A stretch of DNA of 64,000 nt from assembly GCA_020629035.1 (NCBI GenBank), contig JAHDEC010000004.1, positions 124,001-188,000 on the forward strand. The letters are read 5' to 3'. Positions within the stretch are counted from its first letter, which is position 1; the number at the start of each line of letters is the position of its first letter. Of the stretch, positions 26,667-35,976 are shown piece by piece. The position numbers were made by a program, and so were the translations under genes. The notes under the pieces were generated by a model. The model made no database searches and was not told the DNA's origin. It was given only the letters and a program-made list of their open reading frames with translations. This DNA is from Saprospiraceae bacterium (lineage in GTDB: Bacteria; Bacteroidota; Bacteroidia; Chitinophagales; Saprospiraceae).

Positions 26667-28007
26667 TTAAGGCTGGATTATTGTTGTTCGAAGTGATAAT
26701 ACGTAATCCCTAACTGCACTATAAGAAATGGTTTTGTCCTCAAAATAATCACCAACCATTTTGGCTTCTTCCTCATTCGTTTCTAATTGATTTAGGATGT
26801 TTTGGAGGTGCATTTTCATATGTCCCTGCTGGATTCCTGTGGTCACTAATGAGCGTACTGCAGCAAAATTTTGGGCCAATCCTGTCACTGCAATAATTTT
26901 CATTAATTCTTCCGCTTTTGGGTTTTCTAACAATTCTAATGACCTTTTAGCCATTGGATGTAATGAAGTTAAACCACCAACAGTACCTACAGCTAGAGGA
27001 ATTATGAGCTCAAAATAAAACTCGTTCTTTTCAATTTTGCAAGTACTCAAACTTCTGTATTGACCATCCTTGGAAGCATAAGCATGCCCACATGCTTCTA
27101 TCGCTCTAAAATCATTTCCTGTGGCTAAAACCACGGCATCTATACCATTAAATATCCCTTTATTGTGGGTAACCGCCCGATACGGGTCGTGAATTGCAAT
27201 GTCTATGGCACTCTTAAATTTTTTGGCAAAATCTGCGGCCTTTAGTTTATTCGGAAAATTACCCAGATCCTCAATAGGACATTTCACCCAAGCTCTTACG
27301 GTACATTGTGGGGTGAAATTTGACAAAATACTCATCACAATTTCTACATCTCGCTGATTATCTGGTATCCGTTCACTCGTGAGCATATAGCTTTTAAAGC
27401 TTTGGGCAAATTGCTCTAAACAACTATTGATAAAATTTGCTCCCATCGAATCACAAGTCTCAAACGAAGCTTTTAATTGGTAATGGTTTGGTAAGTTATC
27501 CGCTGTTTTTTCTAACGCTATATCCAATATTCCTCCACCACGTTTTCGCATGTTGCTAGTAATCGGATTAGTATCTTCAATTAATCGGGCTTTTATTTGA
27601 TCAAACTGTTCTTCTAATAGATCAAAGTCTCCATCCCATTTAAAATGCATCTGACCCAGCTTTACGGTCCCTACAATTTCAGCATGAAATCCTCCCCTAT
27701 CCATCCAATATTTAGCGGCACTAGAAGCTGCTGCAACTACTGAACTTTCCTCGATTACCATAGGAATGCAGTAGGCTTTATCATTAATAACAAAGTTAGG
27801 CGCTACTCCGAATGGCATGGGAAAATTAGAGATGGTGTTTTCACTAAAACCATCAAGTATCTTTTGTTGATCTTCGTTGGCATGCCAGTAACTAGCTAGT
27901 TCTCGCATGACTGTTTCTGGATTTTTGAAGAAATTCTCCACTATCCATTTAATCTTTCCTCGCTTTGACAGCTTAGAAAAGCCTGTTATGGTTTTTTTAT
28001 TTTCCAT
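26667..28007 (-). CDS. mvaA: HMG-CoA reductase, class II (mevalonate pathway)
   Basis: A 446-residue enzyme that reduces HMG-CoA to mevalonate with NAD(P)H. Recognisable class II elements are the catalytic glutamate region PMVIEESSVVAAASSAAKYW (about 80-99), the DAVVLATGNDFRAIEACGHAY region (about 285-305), the glycine-rich PLAVGTVGGLTSLHPMAKRS, and the late catalytic histidine in GIQQGHMKMH (about 397). Class II enzymes include catabolic and biosynthetic forms; the neighbours (IPP isomerase, GHMP kinase) argue for biosynthesis. It overlaps the upstream isomerase gene by 11 bases, so translation is coupled. It is soluble, with no membrane segments. Confidence 0.94.
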   Translation of the reverse strand: MENKKTITGFSKLSKRGKIKWIVENFFKNPETVMRELASYWHANEDQQKILDGFSENTISNFPMPFGVAPNFVINDKAYCIPMVIEESSVVAAASSAAKYWMDRGGFHAEIVGTVKLGQMHFKWDGDFDLLEEQFDQIKARLIEDTNPITSNMRKRGGGILDIALEKTADNLPNHYQLKASFETCDSMGANFINSCLEQFAQSFKSYMLTSERIPDNQRDVEIVMSILSNFTPQCTVRAWVKCPIEDLGNFPNKLKAADFAKKFKSAIDIAIHDPYRAVTHNKGIFNGIDAVVLATGNDFRAIEACGHAYASKDGQYRSLSTCKIEKNEFYFELIIPLAVGTVGGLTSLHPMAKRSLELLENPKAEELMKIIAVTGLAQNFAAVRSLVTTGIQQGHMKMHLQNILNQLETNEEEAKMVGDYFEDKTISYSAVRDYVLSLRTTIIQP

Positions 28008-29049
28008 GGAGAAATGAATCTAGATCCGTTGGTTTTAATAATTTATGCGCCATCTGTAAGCCCTTAATCTGAGATTGAATATAGTTGTTTAATGCTGAAT
28101 ATCCTTGAATTGCATAGCGAAGCATTTCAGAAGCTTGTGCGTAAATAGCTGGCATTTTAGCTGATTCAGTCAAATAATAACCGTCTAAGAAGCTTTTTAC
28201 ACCACCCGATATAATTAGTTTTTTACACTTTATAGCACTTGACTGTTTCGAAATAATTTCATTTACAAAATGAACCATTTGGTATGCATTGTGGCCAATA
28301 TTGGCTACTTCTTTAAAACTAGTTTGTTGTATTTCATCAGCTCTTAGTAGCTCTAATTTCGAAAAATTAGTACCTCCATGAGCTCCAAAATCTAACGCCT
28401 CGATGGGCATCTTTAACAAAGCTTCTAGGCTTTTTGGACCCATTCCTTGTCCTACTTCTTTTACTATAATGGGATATTTGGCCACTTCTAGTAGTCGATG
28501 TAAGGTGTTTATGGGAGCGTATTTTATTTGATCGCCTTCAGGTTGTAACCATTCTTGTAGCGGGTTTATGTGGACTATTAAACCATCTGCAGAAAGCTTA
28601 GCTATTAGTTTATCGATTCGATTAGTTTCTCCTGCATCTAGTAACTCTTCAATCTGAGCAATACCTAAGTTTATAAGTAATGGTTGATCAGGCATTAAAT
28701 GTCGCACGTCGAAATCTACTAAACGATCATCACTATATAATAACTGACGGCAAGAGCCTAATCCCATTGCCAGCCCAAATGCTCCGCATGCTTTGGCTAA
28801 ATGTTGGTTGATCATTTTAGCTCGCTCTGTACCTCCAGTCATGCTGCTTACCCATATCGGAAATGACATCGTTTTACCGCAAATCTCTATGGGAAATTGT
28901 TCGTCATTTGGGTGGGAGGACAACATTGGCTCATAAAAAAACCGCTTATCTTGATGGATCCTACTTACATAGGAATCAAAGGCCAACTGTATGTGGTCTT
29001 CTTTCCGATTTGCTGCATTAGGATCATTTGTTTCCTTAAACTGGGACAT
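27997..29049 (-). CDS. fni: Type 2 isopentenyl-diphosphate delta-isomerase
   Basis: A 350-residue FMN-dependent TIM-barrel enzyme that interconverts IPP and DMAPP. Motifs include RKEDHIQLAFDS at the N-terminus, the substrate/FMN region WVSSMTGGTERAKMIN, GLAMGLGSCRQLL, LIVHINPLQEWLQPEGD (the type 2 HxNxxQExxxPEGD signature), IIVKEVGQGMG, and FGAHGGTNFSKLE. The length is normal. It is first of the tightly linked isomerase-reductase-kinase run. It follows the glycosyltransferase gene by 45 bases, so a four-gene unit is possible. Confidence 0.95.
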   Translation of the reverse strand: MSQFKETNDPNAANRKEDHIQLAFDSYVSRIHQDKRFFYEPMLSSHPNDEQFPIEICGKTMSFPIWVSSMTGGTERAKMINQHLAKACGAFGLAMGLGSCRQLLYSDDRLVDFDVRHLMPDQPLLINLGIAQIEELLDAGETNRIDKLIAKLSADGLIVHINPLQEWLQPEGDQIKYAPINTLHRLLEVAKYPIIVKEVGQGMGPKSLEALLKMPIEALDFGAHGGTNFSKLELLRADEIQQTSFKEVANIGHNAYQMVHFVNEIISKQSSAIKCKKLIISGGVKSFLDGYYLTESAKMPAIYAQASEMLRYAIQGYSALNNYIQSQIKGLQMAHKLLKPTDLDSFLHGK

Positions 29050-29094
29050 AGATATAAACGTATTTATTTATAACGATTTGCTTTGAGAATAGTT

Positions 29095-29835
29095 CTATTT
29101 GTATAAACTTGAGCGCAATAATTTCATCTTATTAAATCGATGTTTTACTGAAGTAGCTAGCACTCCTAAACCATATTTTACACTTCTTCTGAAATTAATG
29201 GAAGATGCTTCTTCAAAGTATTTTGTAGGGCAAGTCACCTCTCCGATGTCAAAACCTTTGTAGACAATCTGAGAAAGCATTTGATTATCAAACACAAAAT
29301 CATCTGAATTCTCATTGTAATTTATGCTTCTTAACACATTTCCACTAAAGGCACGATAACCTGTATGATACTCTGAAAGTTTATAATTGATTAATAAGTT
29401 TTGTGCCAATGTCAAGCAACGATTAGCAAAATATTTGTACAAAGGCATACCGCCTTTAAGCGCTCCTTTTCCTAAAATCCTAGAGGCTAAAACTACTTCA
29501 TACAGATCTTCTCCAATGATGTTTACCATACTGGGGATCAGTTTAGGAGTATACTGGTAATCAGGGTGAAGCATAATCACAATATCTGCGCCCAATTCTA
29601 AGGATTTGTTGTATAAGGATTTTTGATTTCCTCCGTAGCCCTTATTTTTTTCATGACTTATAATATGGGTGATACCTAATTTTTTGCCCAATGCAACCGT
29701 TCCATCTGTACTAGCGTCATCACATAGAATCACTTCATCTACCATTGGAAATGGAATTTCATGGTATGTTTTTTCCAATGTTTTTTCCGCATTATACGCT
29801 GGTAAAACGACAACGACCTTTTTGTTTTTATACAT
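29095..29835 (-). CDS. Family 2 glycosyltransferase (polyprenyl-phosphate sugar synthase type)
   Basis: A 246-residue GT-A enzyme. The nucleotide-sugar region is VVVLPAYNAEKTLEKTYHEI and CDDASTDGTV; the metal-binding and acceptor region includes IVIMLHPDYQYTPKLIPSM; the acceptor loop is LSEYHTGYRAFSGNVL. It resembles dolichyl-phosphate mannosyltransferase-like enzymes that load a sugar onto a polyprenyl phosphate. A lipid-carrier role fits the downstream isoprenoid genes, but this is inference. No C-terminal membrane anchors are seen, so it is a soluble or peripheral form. Confidence 0.88.
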   Translation of the reverse strand: MYKNKKVVVVLPAYNAEKTLEKTYHEIPFPMVDEVILCDDASTDGTVALGKKLGITHIISHEKNKGYGGNQKSLYNKSLELGADIVIMLHPDYQYTPKLIPSMVNIIGEDLYEVVLASRILGKGALKGGMPLYKYFANRCLTLAQNLLINYKLSEYHTGYRAFSGNVLRSINYNENSDDFVFDNQMLSQIVYKGFDIGEVTCPTKYFEEASSINFRRSVKYGLGVLATSVKHRFNKMKLLRSSLYK

Positions 29836-29948
29836 GGAACATTAATTCTAAGGCCGAAAATACTATTTATCCTAAATTCATACACTAGCACTGAGTATCT
29901 TCAAACAAATTTTTAGTTTTCGATGTTACTCTATATCTAATCAAAATC

Positions 29949-30680
29949 ATGAAACTTTTGAAAAAAATACTTATCGTTTGCCTGGCGCTTGCCTTACTTA
30001 GTATTGGCTGTATCTCTGCACTAAGCAAAAAAAGTCCTGCCCCTCTTAGCAATGAAAATGCGGATGCTTTAGCTGAAGCTATGCTGACAGCTTTAAATAA
30101 ACCTGCTTTTGACTCTTTAAACTATCTACAATGGGAGTTTATGATGGGTCATAAATATATGTGGGACAAGCAAAATAATGTGGCAAATGTCCAATGGAAA
30201 GACAAAGAAGTAATCTTAAATCTTGATCAAGTAGATGGCAAGGCCTTTGTAAATGGACAAGAGGTTGAGGGCGACAAAAAACGTAAACTCATAGATAGAG
30301 CTTGGGGTTTTTGGTGCAATGATTCATTCTGGATGTTTGCTCCATTTAAGATAAAAGACCCTGGCACCCAGCTATCCGTTGTCGAAGGAAAGGAAGGAAA
30401 TAAAGCACTAAAAGTCGAATATGTAAATGGTGGAGTAACACCAGGTGATACCTATGTCTGGCATTTAGATAAAAACAATATTCCTACTTCATATCAGATG
30501 TGGGTAAAAATATTGCCCGTAAAAGGAATGGAAGTTAGTTGGGAAGATTGGATCGAAGTAGATGGAGCAAAATTGGCCCAAAAACATGGCAGCAAAATGA
30601 TGAACTTCGAGATGAAAGGAGTTAGAGGTGGGGCAAGTTTGTCCGATATTGGCACAGAATCTTCAAGTTTTAAGTACTAA
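29949..30680 (+). CDS. Conserved exported protein of unknown function
   Basis: 243 residues. The N-terminal signal (MKLLKKILIVCLALALLSIGC) with a cysteine after SIG makes a lipoprotein plausible, although the -3 residue is not ideal. The mature part is rich in tryptophan and aspartate (YLQWEFMMGHKYMWDKQN, DRAWGFWCNDSFWMFAP, YVWHLDKNNIPTSYQMWV). It looks like a beta-rich periplasmic domain, reminiscent of LolA-like lipid-binding folds, but I cannot assign it. It lies two bases upstream of the exonuclease III gene, so the two are probably co-transcribed. Confidence 0.7.
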   Translation: MKLLKKILIVCLALALLSIGCISALSKKSPAPLSNENADALAEAMLTALNKPAFDSLNYLQWEFMMGHKYMWDKQNNVANVQWKDKEVILNLDQVDGKAFVNGQEVEGDKKRKLIDRAWGFWCNDSFWMFAPFKIKDPGTQLSVVEGKEGNKALKVEYVNGGVTPGDTYVWHLDKNNIPTSYQMWVKILPVKGMEVSWEDWIEVDGAKLAQKHGSKMMNFEMKGVRGGASLSDIGTESSSFKY

Positions 30681-30682
30681 GC

Positions 30683-31450
30683 ATGCATATCGTTTCTTAC
30701 AATGTGAATGGAATTAGAGCAGCCATTAAGAAAGGCCTTCTTAAATGGTTAAAAGAAACTAATCCTGATATTTTTTGCATCCAAGAAAGCAAATCCCAGG
30801 TCGATCAAGTGGATGCTAGCTTATTCGAAGATTTGGGTTATCATGCTTATTGGCATTCTGCAGAAAAAAAGGGCTATAGTGGCGTGATTACTTTCTCGAA
30901 AGTTGCTCCTACTAAAGTTATTGAAGGCATGGGTAATAAGGTTTATGATGTTGAGGGTCGAGTACTAGAAACCCAGTTTAAAGAGTTTACTTTACTTAAT
31001 TGTTATTTCCCTTCTGGTTCGTCGGGAGAAGCTAGGCATGATTTTAAAATGGAGTTTCTCCATGACTTTAAAAAGTACATTGACAAACGTCTTAAAAAAG
31101 GAGAAAAGCTGATTATCCTCGGTGATTATAATGTAGTTAGACTTGATATAGATATACATAATCCGACAAGAAGAGATAAACCTTCCGGCTTTAAACCAGA
31201 AGAAAGAGCTTGGTTAAACGAATGGTTTGATACCTCGTTTGTAGATACTTATCGAAAATTTGATCCAGCAAGCAATGATGTCTTTTCTTGGTGGAGTTAT
31301 CGAGCTGGGTCGAAAGCAAAAAATAAAGGCTGGAGAATAGATTACATTTCCTGTACCAAGAATTTAGAAGATAAACTGAAGAGTGCACATCATCATACGG
31401 AAATTACCTTTTCTGATCATTGTCCCATAGATGTAAAACTGCGTTTCTAA
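30683..31450 (+). CDS. xth: Exodeoxyribonuclease III / AP endonuclease
   Basis: A 255-residue endonuclease/exonuclease/phosphatase-fold DNA repair enzyme acting on abasic sites and 3' ends. Motifs include the N-terminal SYNVNGIRAAIKKGLLKWL, the metal glutamate in FCIQESKSQ, ILGDYNVVRLDIDIHNP (Asp/Asn pair), the tryptophan-rich FSWWSYR, and the C-terminal SDHCPIDVKL with the catalytic DH. It lies two bases after the preceding gene and overlaps the convergent thioredoxin-like gene by four bases. Confidence 0.95.
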   Translation: MHIVSYNVNGIRAAIKKGLLKWLKETNPDIFCIQESKSQVDQVDASLFEDLGYHAYWHSAEKKGYSGVITFSKVAPTKVIEGMGNKVYDVEGRVLETQFKEFTLLNCYFPSGSSGEARHDFKMEFLHDFKKYIDKRLKKGEKLIILGDYNVVRLDIDIHNPTRRDKPSGFKPEERAWLNEWFDTSFVDTYRKFDPASNDVFSWWSYRAGSKAKNKGWRIDYISCTKNLEDKLKSAHHHTEITFSDHCPIDVKLRF

Positions 31451-32787
31451 AGTTGTTCGATTTGCTCCATTAGTTGCATTAATTCATGATGTGCAACATT
31501 TTGGTTTTGCGAGAGCGCGATTCCTTTTTGTGCAGCAGCAACAGCTTTGGGTTTGTCTTTAAGTTTGAAATAGATTCTGGCCAGTGTATTAAAGAAAGCA
31601 GGATTAGTGTTGTCCTTAACAACACACTTTTTCATACACTGCTCTGCTTTTACCATCATTTCTTTACTGCTGTATTGGTATTCTAAAAAGGCAGCATATA
31701 GATGCATAATATTTAAGTCCGCTGTTTCTTCAAAACTGGGGAAATATTGCTCGCAATACCGCTCAAATTCTTTGTACTTCTTTTCCTCATACGATCGAGC
31801 AATAGAATACTTATAAGCCTTTTCTATCTTGTTTGTTGGATCTATGTATCCATATAATTGAATAGCTTTAGCTAGATCAGGTCTTGGATAACCTTGAGTA
31901 AGCTTAGTTTCTACTAATATTTCTATCGTGATATCTACTTGTTTTTTGTTAAGCAATTTCTCAAACTCCATTCGATTGTCGATAAAGTACTTAAAATCAT
32001 CTGTGTCGGTATCTTTCAAGAAATCGAATATAAAACGCATGTTTTTTTCAGTCCCCCAATCATATTGGGTAGATAAATATTGATTAGCAACATCCCAGTG
32101 ACTACCATCCATAAGTTGCATTCTGAAATAGGCCTCTTGATAGAGGATTTCAGGTGGTGCATCCAAGGCCTCATCTAATACGTACAGTATTTTTTCTTCT
32201 GGTTTTACTGTGCTATTCGTACTATTAGGTTTTTTTCTGACAGGTGCTTTAGTGGTCGGTTGAGTGCTTGTTTTGGGAGCAGGTGGCGGAGCTGTGACAA
32301 TGGTTCCGGTCGGAACTTCTACGGGTTTACTAGCTCTCTTTACGGTTGGGTTATTAGATATAACCATGGTGTTATAGACTTCGTTAGAATGCAAAGCCAA
32401 ATCTGCAAAGGCAAGTAACTCGTATTTAGAAATTACTTTGTCTACTTTGACTTTTATATTTCCTTCCTGATCTAAAAACAATAATGTAGGTAAAAAGACG
32501 ACTCTATATTTGTTTTTGAAATCAGTTGCCGTATAATCATCAGCATTAATTCTAACATTGATAAAGTCTTTGTTAAGTATTGCTACCACTTCTCGATCTC
32601 TGAAAACTGGATCCAATTTTTTACAAGGTTTACACCATGGAGCATAAGTATCAACAAAGATCAATTTACCTTCCATTCTAGCTCGTTCTTTGGCCTGATC
32701 AATACTAATGTTTTGAAATTGAACAGATGTTTGTCCTTGAAGACAACAACAGAAAAGCAATATGATGGAGGTGATGTATAAACGCAT
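31447..32787 (-). CDS. Thioredoxin-fold protein with TPR-like C-terminus
   Basis: A 446-residue exported protein with signal peptide MRLYITSIILLFCCCLQGQ. The thioredoxin domain at about 25-135 has the redox motif WCKPCKK. A proline/threonine/lysine-rich linker follows (about 165-200, TGTIVTAPPPAPKTSTQPTT). The C-terminal helical region at about 205-446 resembles TPR repeats (AYKYSIARSYEEKKYKEFER, NTLARIYFKLKDKPKAVAAA). It is probably periplasmic, in thiol-disulfide exchange or protein quality control. Its upstream neighbour is a paralogue of the same design 7 bases away, so the pair is an operon. Confidence 0.88.
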   Translation of the reverse strand: MRLYITSIILLFCCCLQGQTSVQFQNISIDQAKERARMEGKLIFVDTYAPWCKPCKKLDPVFRDREVVAILNKDFINVRINADDYTATDFKNKYRVVFLPTLLFLDQEGNIKVKVDKVISKYELLAFADLALHSNEVYNTMVISNNPTVKRASKPVEVPTGTIVTAPPPAPKTSTQPTTKAPVRKKPNSTNSTVKPEEKILYVLDEALDAPPEILYQEAYFRMQLMDGSHWDVANQYLSTQYDWGTEKNMRFIFDFLKDTDTDDFKYFIDNRMEFEKLLNKKQVDITIEILVETKLTQGYPRPDLAKAIQLYGYIDPTNKIEKAYKYSIARSYEEKKYKEFERYCEQYFPSFEETADLNIMHLYAAFLEYQYSSKEMMVKAEQCMKKCVVKDNTNPAFFNTLARIYFKLKDKPKAVAAAQKGIALSQNQNVAHHELMQLMEQIEQL

Positions 32788-32794
32788 ACTTTTT

Positions 32795-33961
32795 CTAGCT
32801 CTTAGCTTTTACTCTCTTTAAGTATGATTCTATTTGTTGAAAATCTTTAGATTCTTCACCTAATACCTTTTTTGCTTCATCACCCAGTTTGAAAGCTTCG
32901 TCATATTTTTTATCAAGTAATAAAGCCTTTGTGTAGTATAGATAATTAGGCCCAGAAGGCTCGTACTTGACCAATTTTGCTAATAATTCGTAAGCATATG
33001 ATTTGGCAGCATCTGTTTTAAATGACTGAAATAAAGTGCTACTAACTTTTTTGTAAACATCAATATCAGATTTACCTATTTTCTTTACATACGATTTAGC
33101 GTAGTGCATATACATTTTTTCATCTTTATATGCTTCGGCAAAGTCCATGTAAGAAGTAAAGCTAAATGCTTTTGCATCTGGCGACTTGCTGGCTTTTATT
33201 TTAGTATTAGCCTCTTCTAGTAACTCTTGGTAATCAAATTCAATGGCCTTAGTTACCGTTTTATTACAAGCTTTTAGTACCATCGCATAATAATCATCCT
33301 TACCTATAGTAGAAATAGCAAATGCTTGGTTGTCTGCTAATTCTTCAAACACTTTTGAATCAGCTTCAGTGCATGCTGAGGCTAAGATGGTAAATCGTTC
33401 TTTTTTACTGAGATCTTGTTCCTTTAAATATTCGTTGGCAATTTTGAGGGTAGGTTTTCCTGCTTTGTTCAATGCTTTCAAATAGTTATTTACTAAGGTA
33501 AAATCTCTTTCTCCTTCGTCATATTTTGCTGCGTACTTGGCACTATAATCAACCGAACCTAGGGCAACTTTTCCTTCGCTAATTAATGCATCACCTGTTC
33601 TAGCTCCTTTCATCTTTTTCACCACATTCCCAGTCCCATCTAGAAAAAACATTGTTGGATAAGCCGATACTGGATATTCTTTCCCAAAAGAAAAGCCATC
33701 CGTTTTCTCCATATCTAATTTTAGGTTGATAAAGTTGTTGTTGAAAAACTCGCCTACATCTTTTTTGGTAAATTCATTTTTTGCCATCCTTTTGCAGGGT
33801 CCACACCATTGGGCATAAGCATCTACAAATACTAATTTTTCTTCTTCGTTTGCTTTAGCAAGTGCTTCTTTCCAGGTGCCGTCAAAAAACTCAATGCCTT
33901 GTGCAGATAAATATCCTCCACCCAAAAAAATGAATAGTATATATAAACCAATCTTTTTCAT
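32795..33961 (-). CDS. Thioredoxin-fold protein, paralogue of the downstream gene
   Basis: 388 residues from ATG 33961 (MKKIGLYILFIFLGGGYLSAQ); an in-frame ATG at 33982 adds seven residues ahead of the signal peptide. The thioredoxin domain at about 22-130 has WCGPCKR, the classic active site, and the cis-proline region VSAYPTMFFLD. The remaining 250 residues are helical and lysine-rich (TPR-like, ending YLYYTKALLLDKKYDEAFKL). It is periplasmic by prediction. Two differently tuned active sites (CGPC here, CKPC next door) suggest separate redox potentials or partners. Confidence 0.88.
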   Translation of the reverse strand: MKKIGLYILFIFLGGGYLSAQGIEFFDGTWKEALAKANEEEKLVFVDAYAQWCGPCKRMAKNEFTKKDVGEFFNNNFINLKLDMEKTDGFSFGKEYPVSAYPTMFFLDGTGNVVKKMKGARTGDALISEGKVALGSVDYSAKYAAKYDEGERDFTLVNNYLKALNKAGKPTLKIANEYLKEQDLSKKERFTILASACTEADSKVFEELADNQAFAISTIGKDDYYAMVLKACNKTVTKAIEFDYQELLEEANTKIKASKSPDAKAFSFTSYMDFAEAYKDEKMYMHYAKSYVKKIGKSDIDVYKKVSSTLFQSFKTDAAKSYAYELLAKLVKYEPSGPNYLYYTKALLLDKKYDEAFKLGDEAKKVLGEESKDFQQIESYLKRVKAKS

Positions 33962-34165
33962 ATTAGAATCCTTTAGACTCATACGTTTAAAATGTGTTGC
34001 AAATTATATTATTGGGACTGAAAATTGGAAAGTTGCGATAAAATGTTCGCTTTTAACAGTATGATAACAAAGATATAAAACTTACGTACATTCTCTATAT
34101 CAAAAGCTTCCAAAAAAAGAGGAATTTGCCCTACCTTGCATTTTCCAAAAATATGTAATTAATAA

Positions 34166-35365
34166 ATGCCAAATCTTAGACAATTATATCTACAATATGT
34201 AGGACAAACTAGTGATTTTAGCTTAGCTTTTGAAGTGGCCAAAGCATCAGGTGTTTATTTATATGATACTAATCGAAAAAAATATTTCGACCTAAACTCT
34301 GGCATTTCTGTCAGTTCTCTAGGTCATGGCAATCCACAGATAAAAAAAGCCATCCACGATCAATTAGATCGCCATCTTCATACGATGGTTTACGGTGAAC
34401 ATGTTCAGCAAACCCAGGTTAAATTTGCCGAATTACTTACTAGTCAATTACCCGAGCACTATGAAAGTCTTTACTATCTTTTGACGGGATCAGAAGCCAT
34501 AGAAGCTGCTATGAAACTGGCCAAAAAAAGAACCAATAGAAGACAAATTATAGCCGCAAAACATGCCTATCATGGAAGTACTCAAGGTGCAGAAAGCCTG
34601 CGCTCAGATGAAGCTTATAAGCAAGCATTCTATCCACTTTTGCCTGCGATTGATTGGATTTCGTTTAATGAAGAAAAAGATCTAGCGCTCATAACGGAAG
34701 AAACGGCAGCGGTAATTATAGAACCTACTCAAGCAGAATCTGGCGTTAACTGTGCAAAAGAAGGATATTTAAAAGCAGTCCAACTACGATGTGAGGAAAC
34801 CGGAACCCTTTTTATATTAGATGAAATACAAACTGGTTTTGGACGAACAGGCCACTTATTCGCTTTTCAAAAGTATGGTTTGAAACCTGATGTTATTTGT
34901 ATAGGAAAAGCTATGGGTGGTGGACTTCCTTTAGCAGGCTTAATTGCTAGTAAAGATTGTCTTTCTTCCTTAATGAAAGAACCAGCATTGGGTCATATTA
35001 CCACCTTTGGTGGACATCCATTGTCCTGTGCGGCTGCACACGCATCTTTACAGTTTATGTTGGATGCCAAAGTCATAGAAAGCGTTATAGATAAATCGGA
35101 TGCCTTTGCTGAATTATTAAGGCACGAAATCGTGAAAGAAGTGCGTCGAGATGGTTTGTTAATGGCTGTGGAATTGACTAAGCGTAAGTATTTAAAACAT
35201 GTGGTTTCTAAAGCACACGAATTAGGTGCAATTATCGATTATTTTTTGTTTAATGATCGAAGCTTCCGATTAGCGCCTCCCTTGGTTATTAGTGAAGATG
35301 AAATAAAAAAAGCTTGTCACATTTTGCAACAAGCTTTCGATTATTCTTTTAGAAAATATAATTAA
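34166..35365 (+). CDS. Class III PLP-dependent aminotransferase (acetylornithine/ornithine type)
   Basis: A 399-residue fold-type I enzyme. PLP-binding features are TGSEAIEAAMKLAKKRT (phosphate loop), HAYHGSTQGAESL, LFILDEIQTGFGRTGHLFAF (Asp-Glu with Gln), and the Schiff-base lysine in CIGKAMGGGLPLAGLIAS at about 250-267. THFGGHPLSCAAA-like sequence follows (TTFGGHPLSCAAAHAS). It could be ornithine, acetylornithine or another omega-aminotransferase; no arginine genes are nearby, so the substrate is open. It is a single gene with a near-consensus promoter (TACCTTGC) about 35 bases upstream. Confidence 0.88.
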   Translation: MPNLRQLYLQYVGQTSDFSLAFEVAKASGVYLYDTNRKKYFDLNSGISVSSLGHGNPQIKKAIHDQLDRHLHTMVYGEHVQQTQVKFAELLTSQLPEHYESLYYLLTGSEAIEAAMKLAKKRTNRRQIIAAKHAYHGSTQGAESLRSDEAYKQAFYPLLPAIDWISFNEEKDLALITEETAAVIIEPTQAESGVNCAKEGYLKAVQLRCEETGTLFILDEIQTGFGRTGHLFAFQKYGLKPDVICIGKAMGGGLPLAGLIASKDCLSSLMKEPALGHITTFGGHPLSCAAAHASLQFMLDAKVIESVIDKSDAFAELLRHEIVKEVRRDGLLMAVELTKRKYLKHVVSKAHELGAIIDYFLFNDRSFRLAPPLVISEDEIKKACHILQQAFDYSFRKYN

Positions 35366-35368
35366 CTA

Positions 35369-35815
35369 TTATTCTCCTCCTCCTACTTTAAGTGAACCGG
35401 ATTCTCTTGCTGTATCAGAAATAAGTGACAAGTAAGTCTCAAACTGAGAAGCACTTAATAGTTTCTTCATATCTGCATTCTGACTGGTTAAGATTTTGGA
35501 CATTTCTGCAATCATTTTATCTCCAGAAACATTTTCCATCTTTAAGGCTTTTCTCATTTTGTTATATTTCAAAAGCGTAGTCGAAAAATCGGTTGCTTTA
35601 TCTCCTTCAAGTCCTAGCGCAGAAACAAGTCCTTTAGAATCTGTAGGCGATATTTGTTTAGAAATGGTTTTTGGAGCTGTTTCAATTTTTTTGTGAGTCG
35701 GTGCTTCAACTTCTTTAGTTGCAGGCTCTCCTGTACCAGCTAATTGTTCTAAAAATGCACAACTTGTCGACATAAATCCTGCTAGTAATAATAAAGCAAA
35801 TAGTGACTTTTTCAT
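35369..35815 (-). CDS. Small lipoprotein of unknown function
   Basis: 148 residues from ATG 35815 (MKKSLFALLLLAGFMSTSC, lipobox cysteine at 19); an upstream ATG at 35893 would put 26 residues before the signal. A lysine/threonine-rich linker follows, then a helical domain (DKATDFSTTLLKYNKMRKAL, EMSKILTSQNADMKKLLSAS). This is reminiscent of small periplasmic helical-hairpin proteins, but I recognise no family. Convergent with the aminotransferase, with 3 bases between stops. Confidence 0.75.
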   Translation of the reverse strand: MKKSLFALLLLAGFMSTSCAFLEQLAGTGEPATKEVEAPTHKKIETAPKTISKQISPTDSKGLVSALGLEGDKATDFSTTLLKYNKMRKALKMENVSGDKMIAEMSKILTSQNADMKKLLSASQFETYLSLISDTARESGSLKVGGGE

Positions 35816-35976
35816 AGTATTGTTTTTAATCGTTAAATATATCCTTTGGACTATTCTATTGCCATATAGTAACAGAATTAGACCATCATTCATTGGATTA
35901 ATAGATGATTTAATACTTCTTTAACCTGCCTGTAAAAACAAGTCAGTAGGTATACTTCAATAAATGTTTGGAGGAA

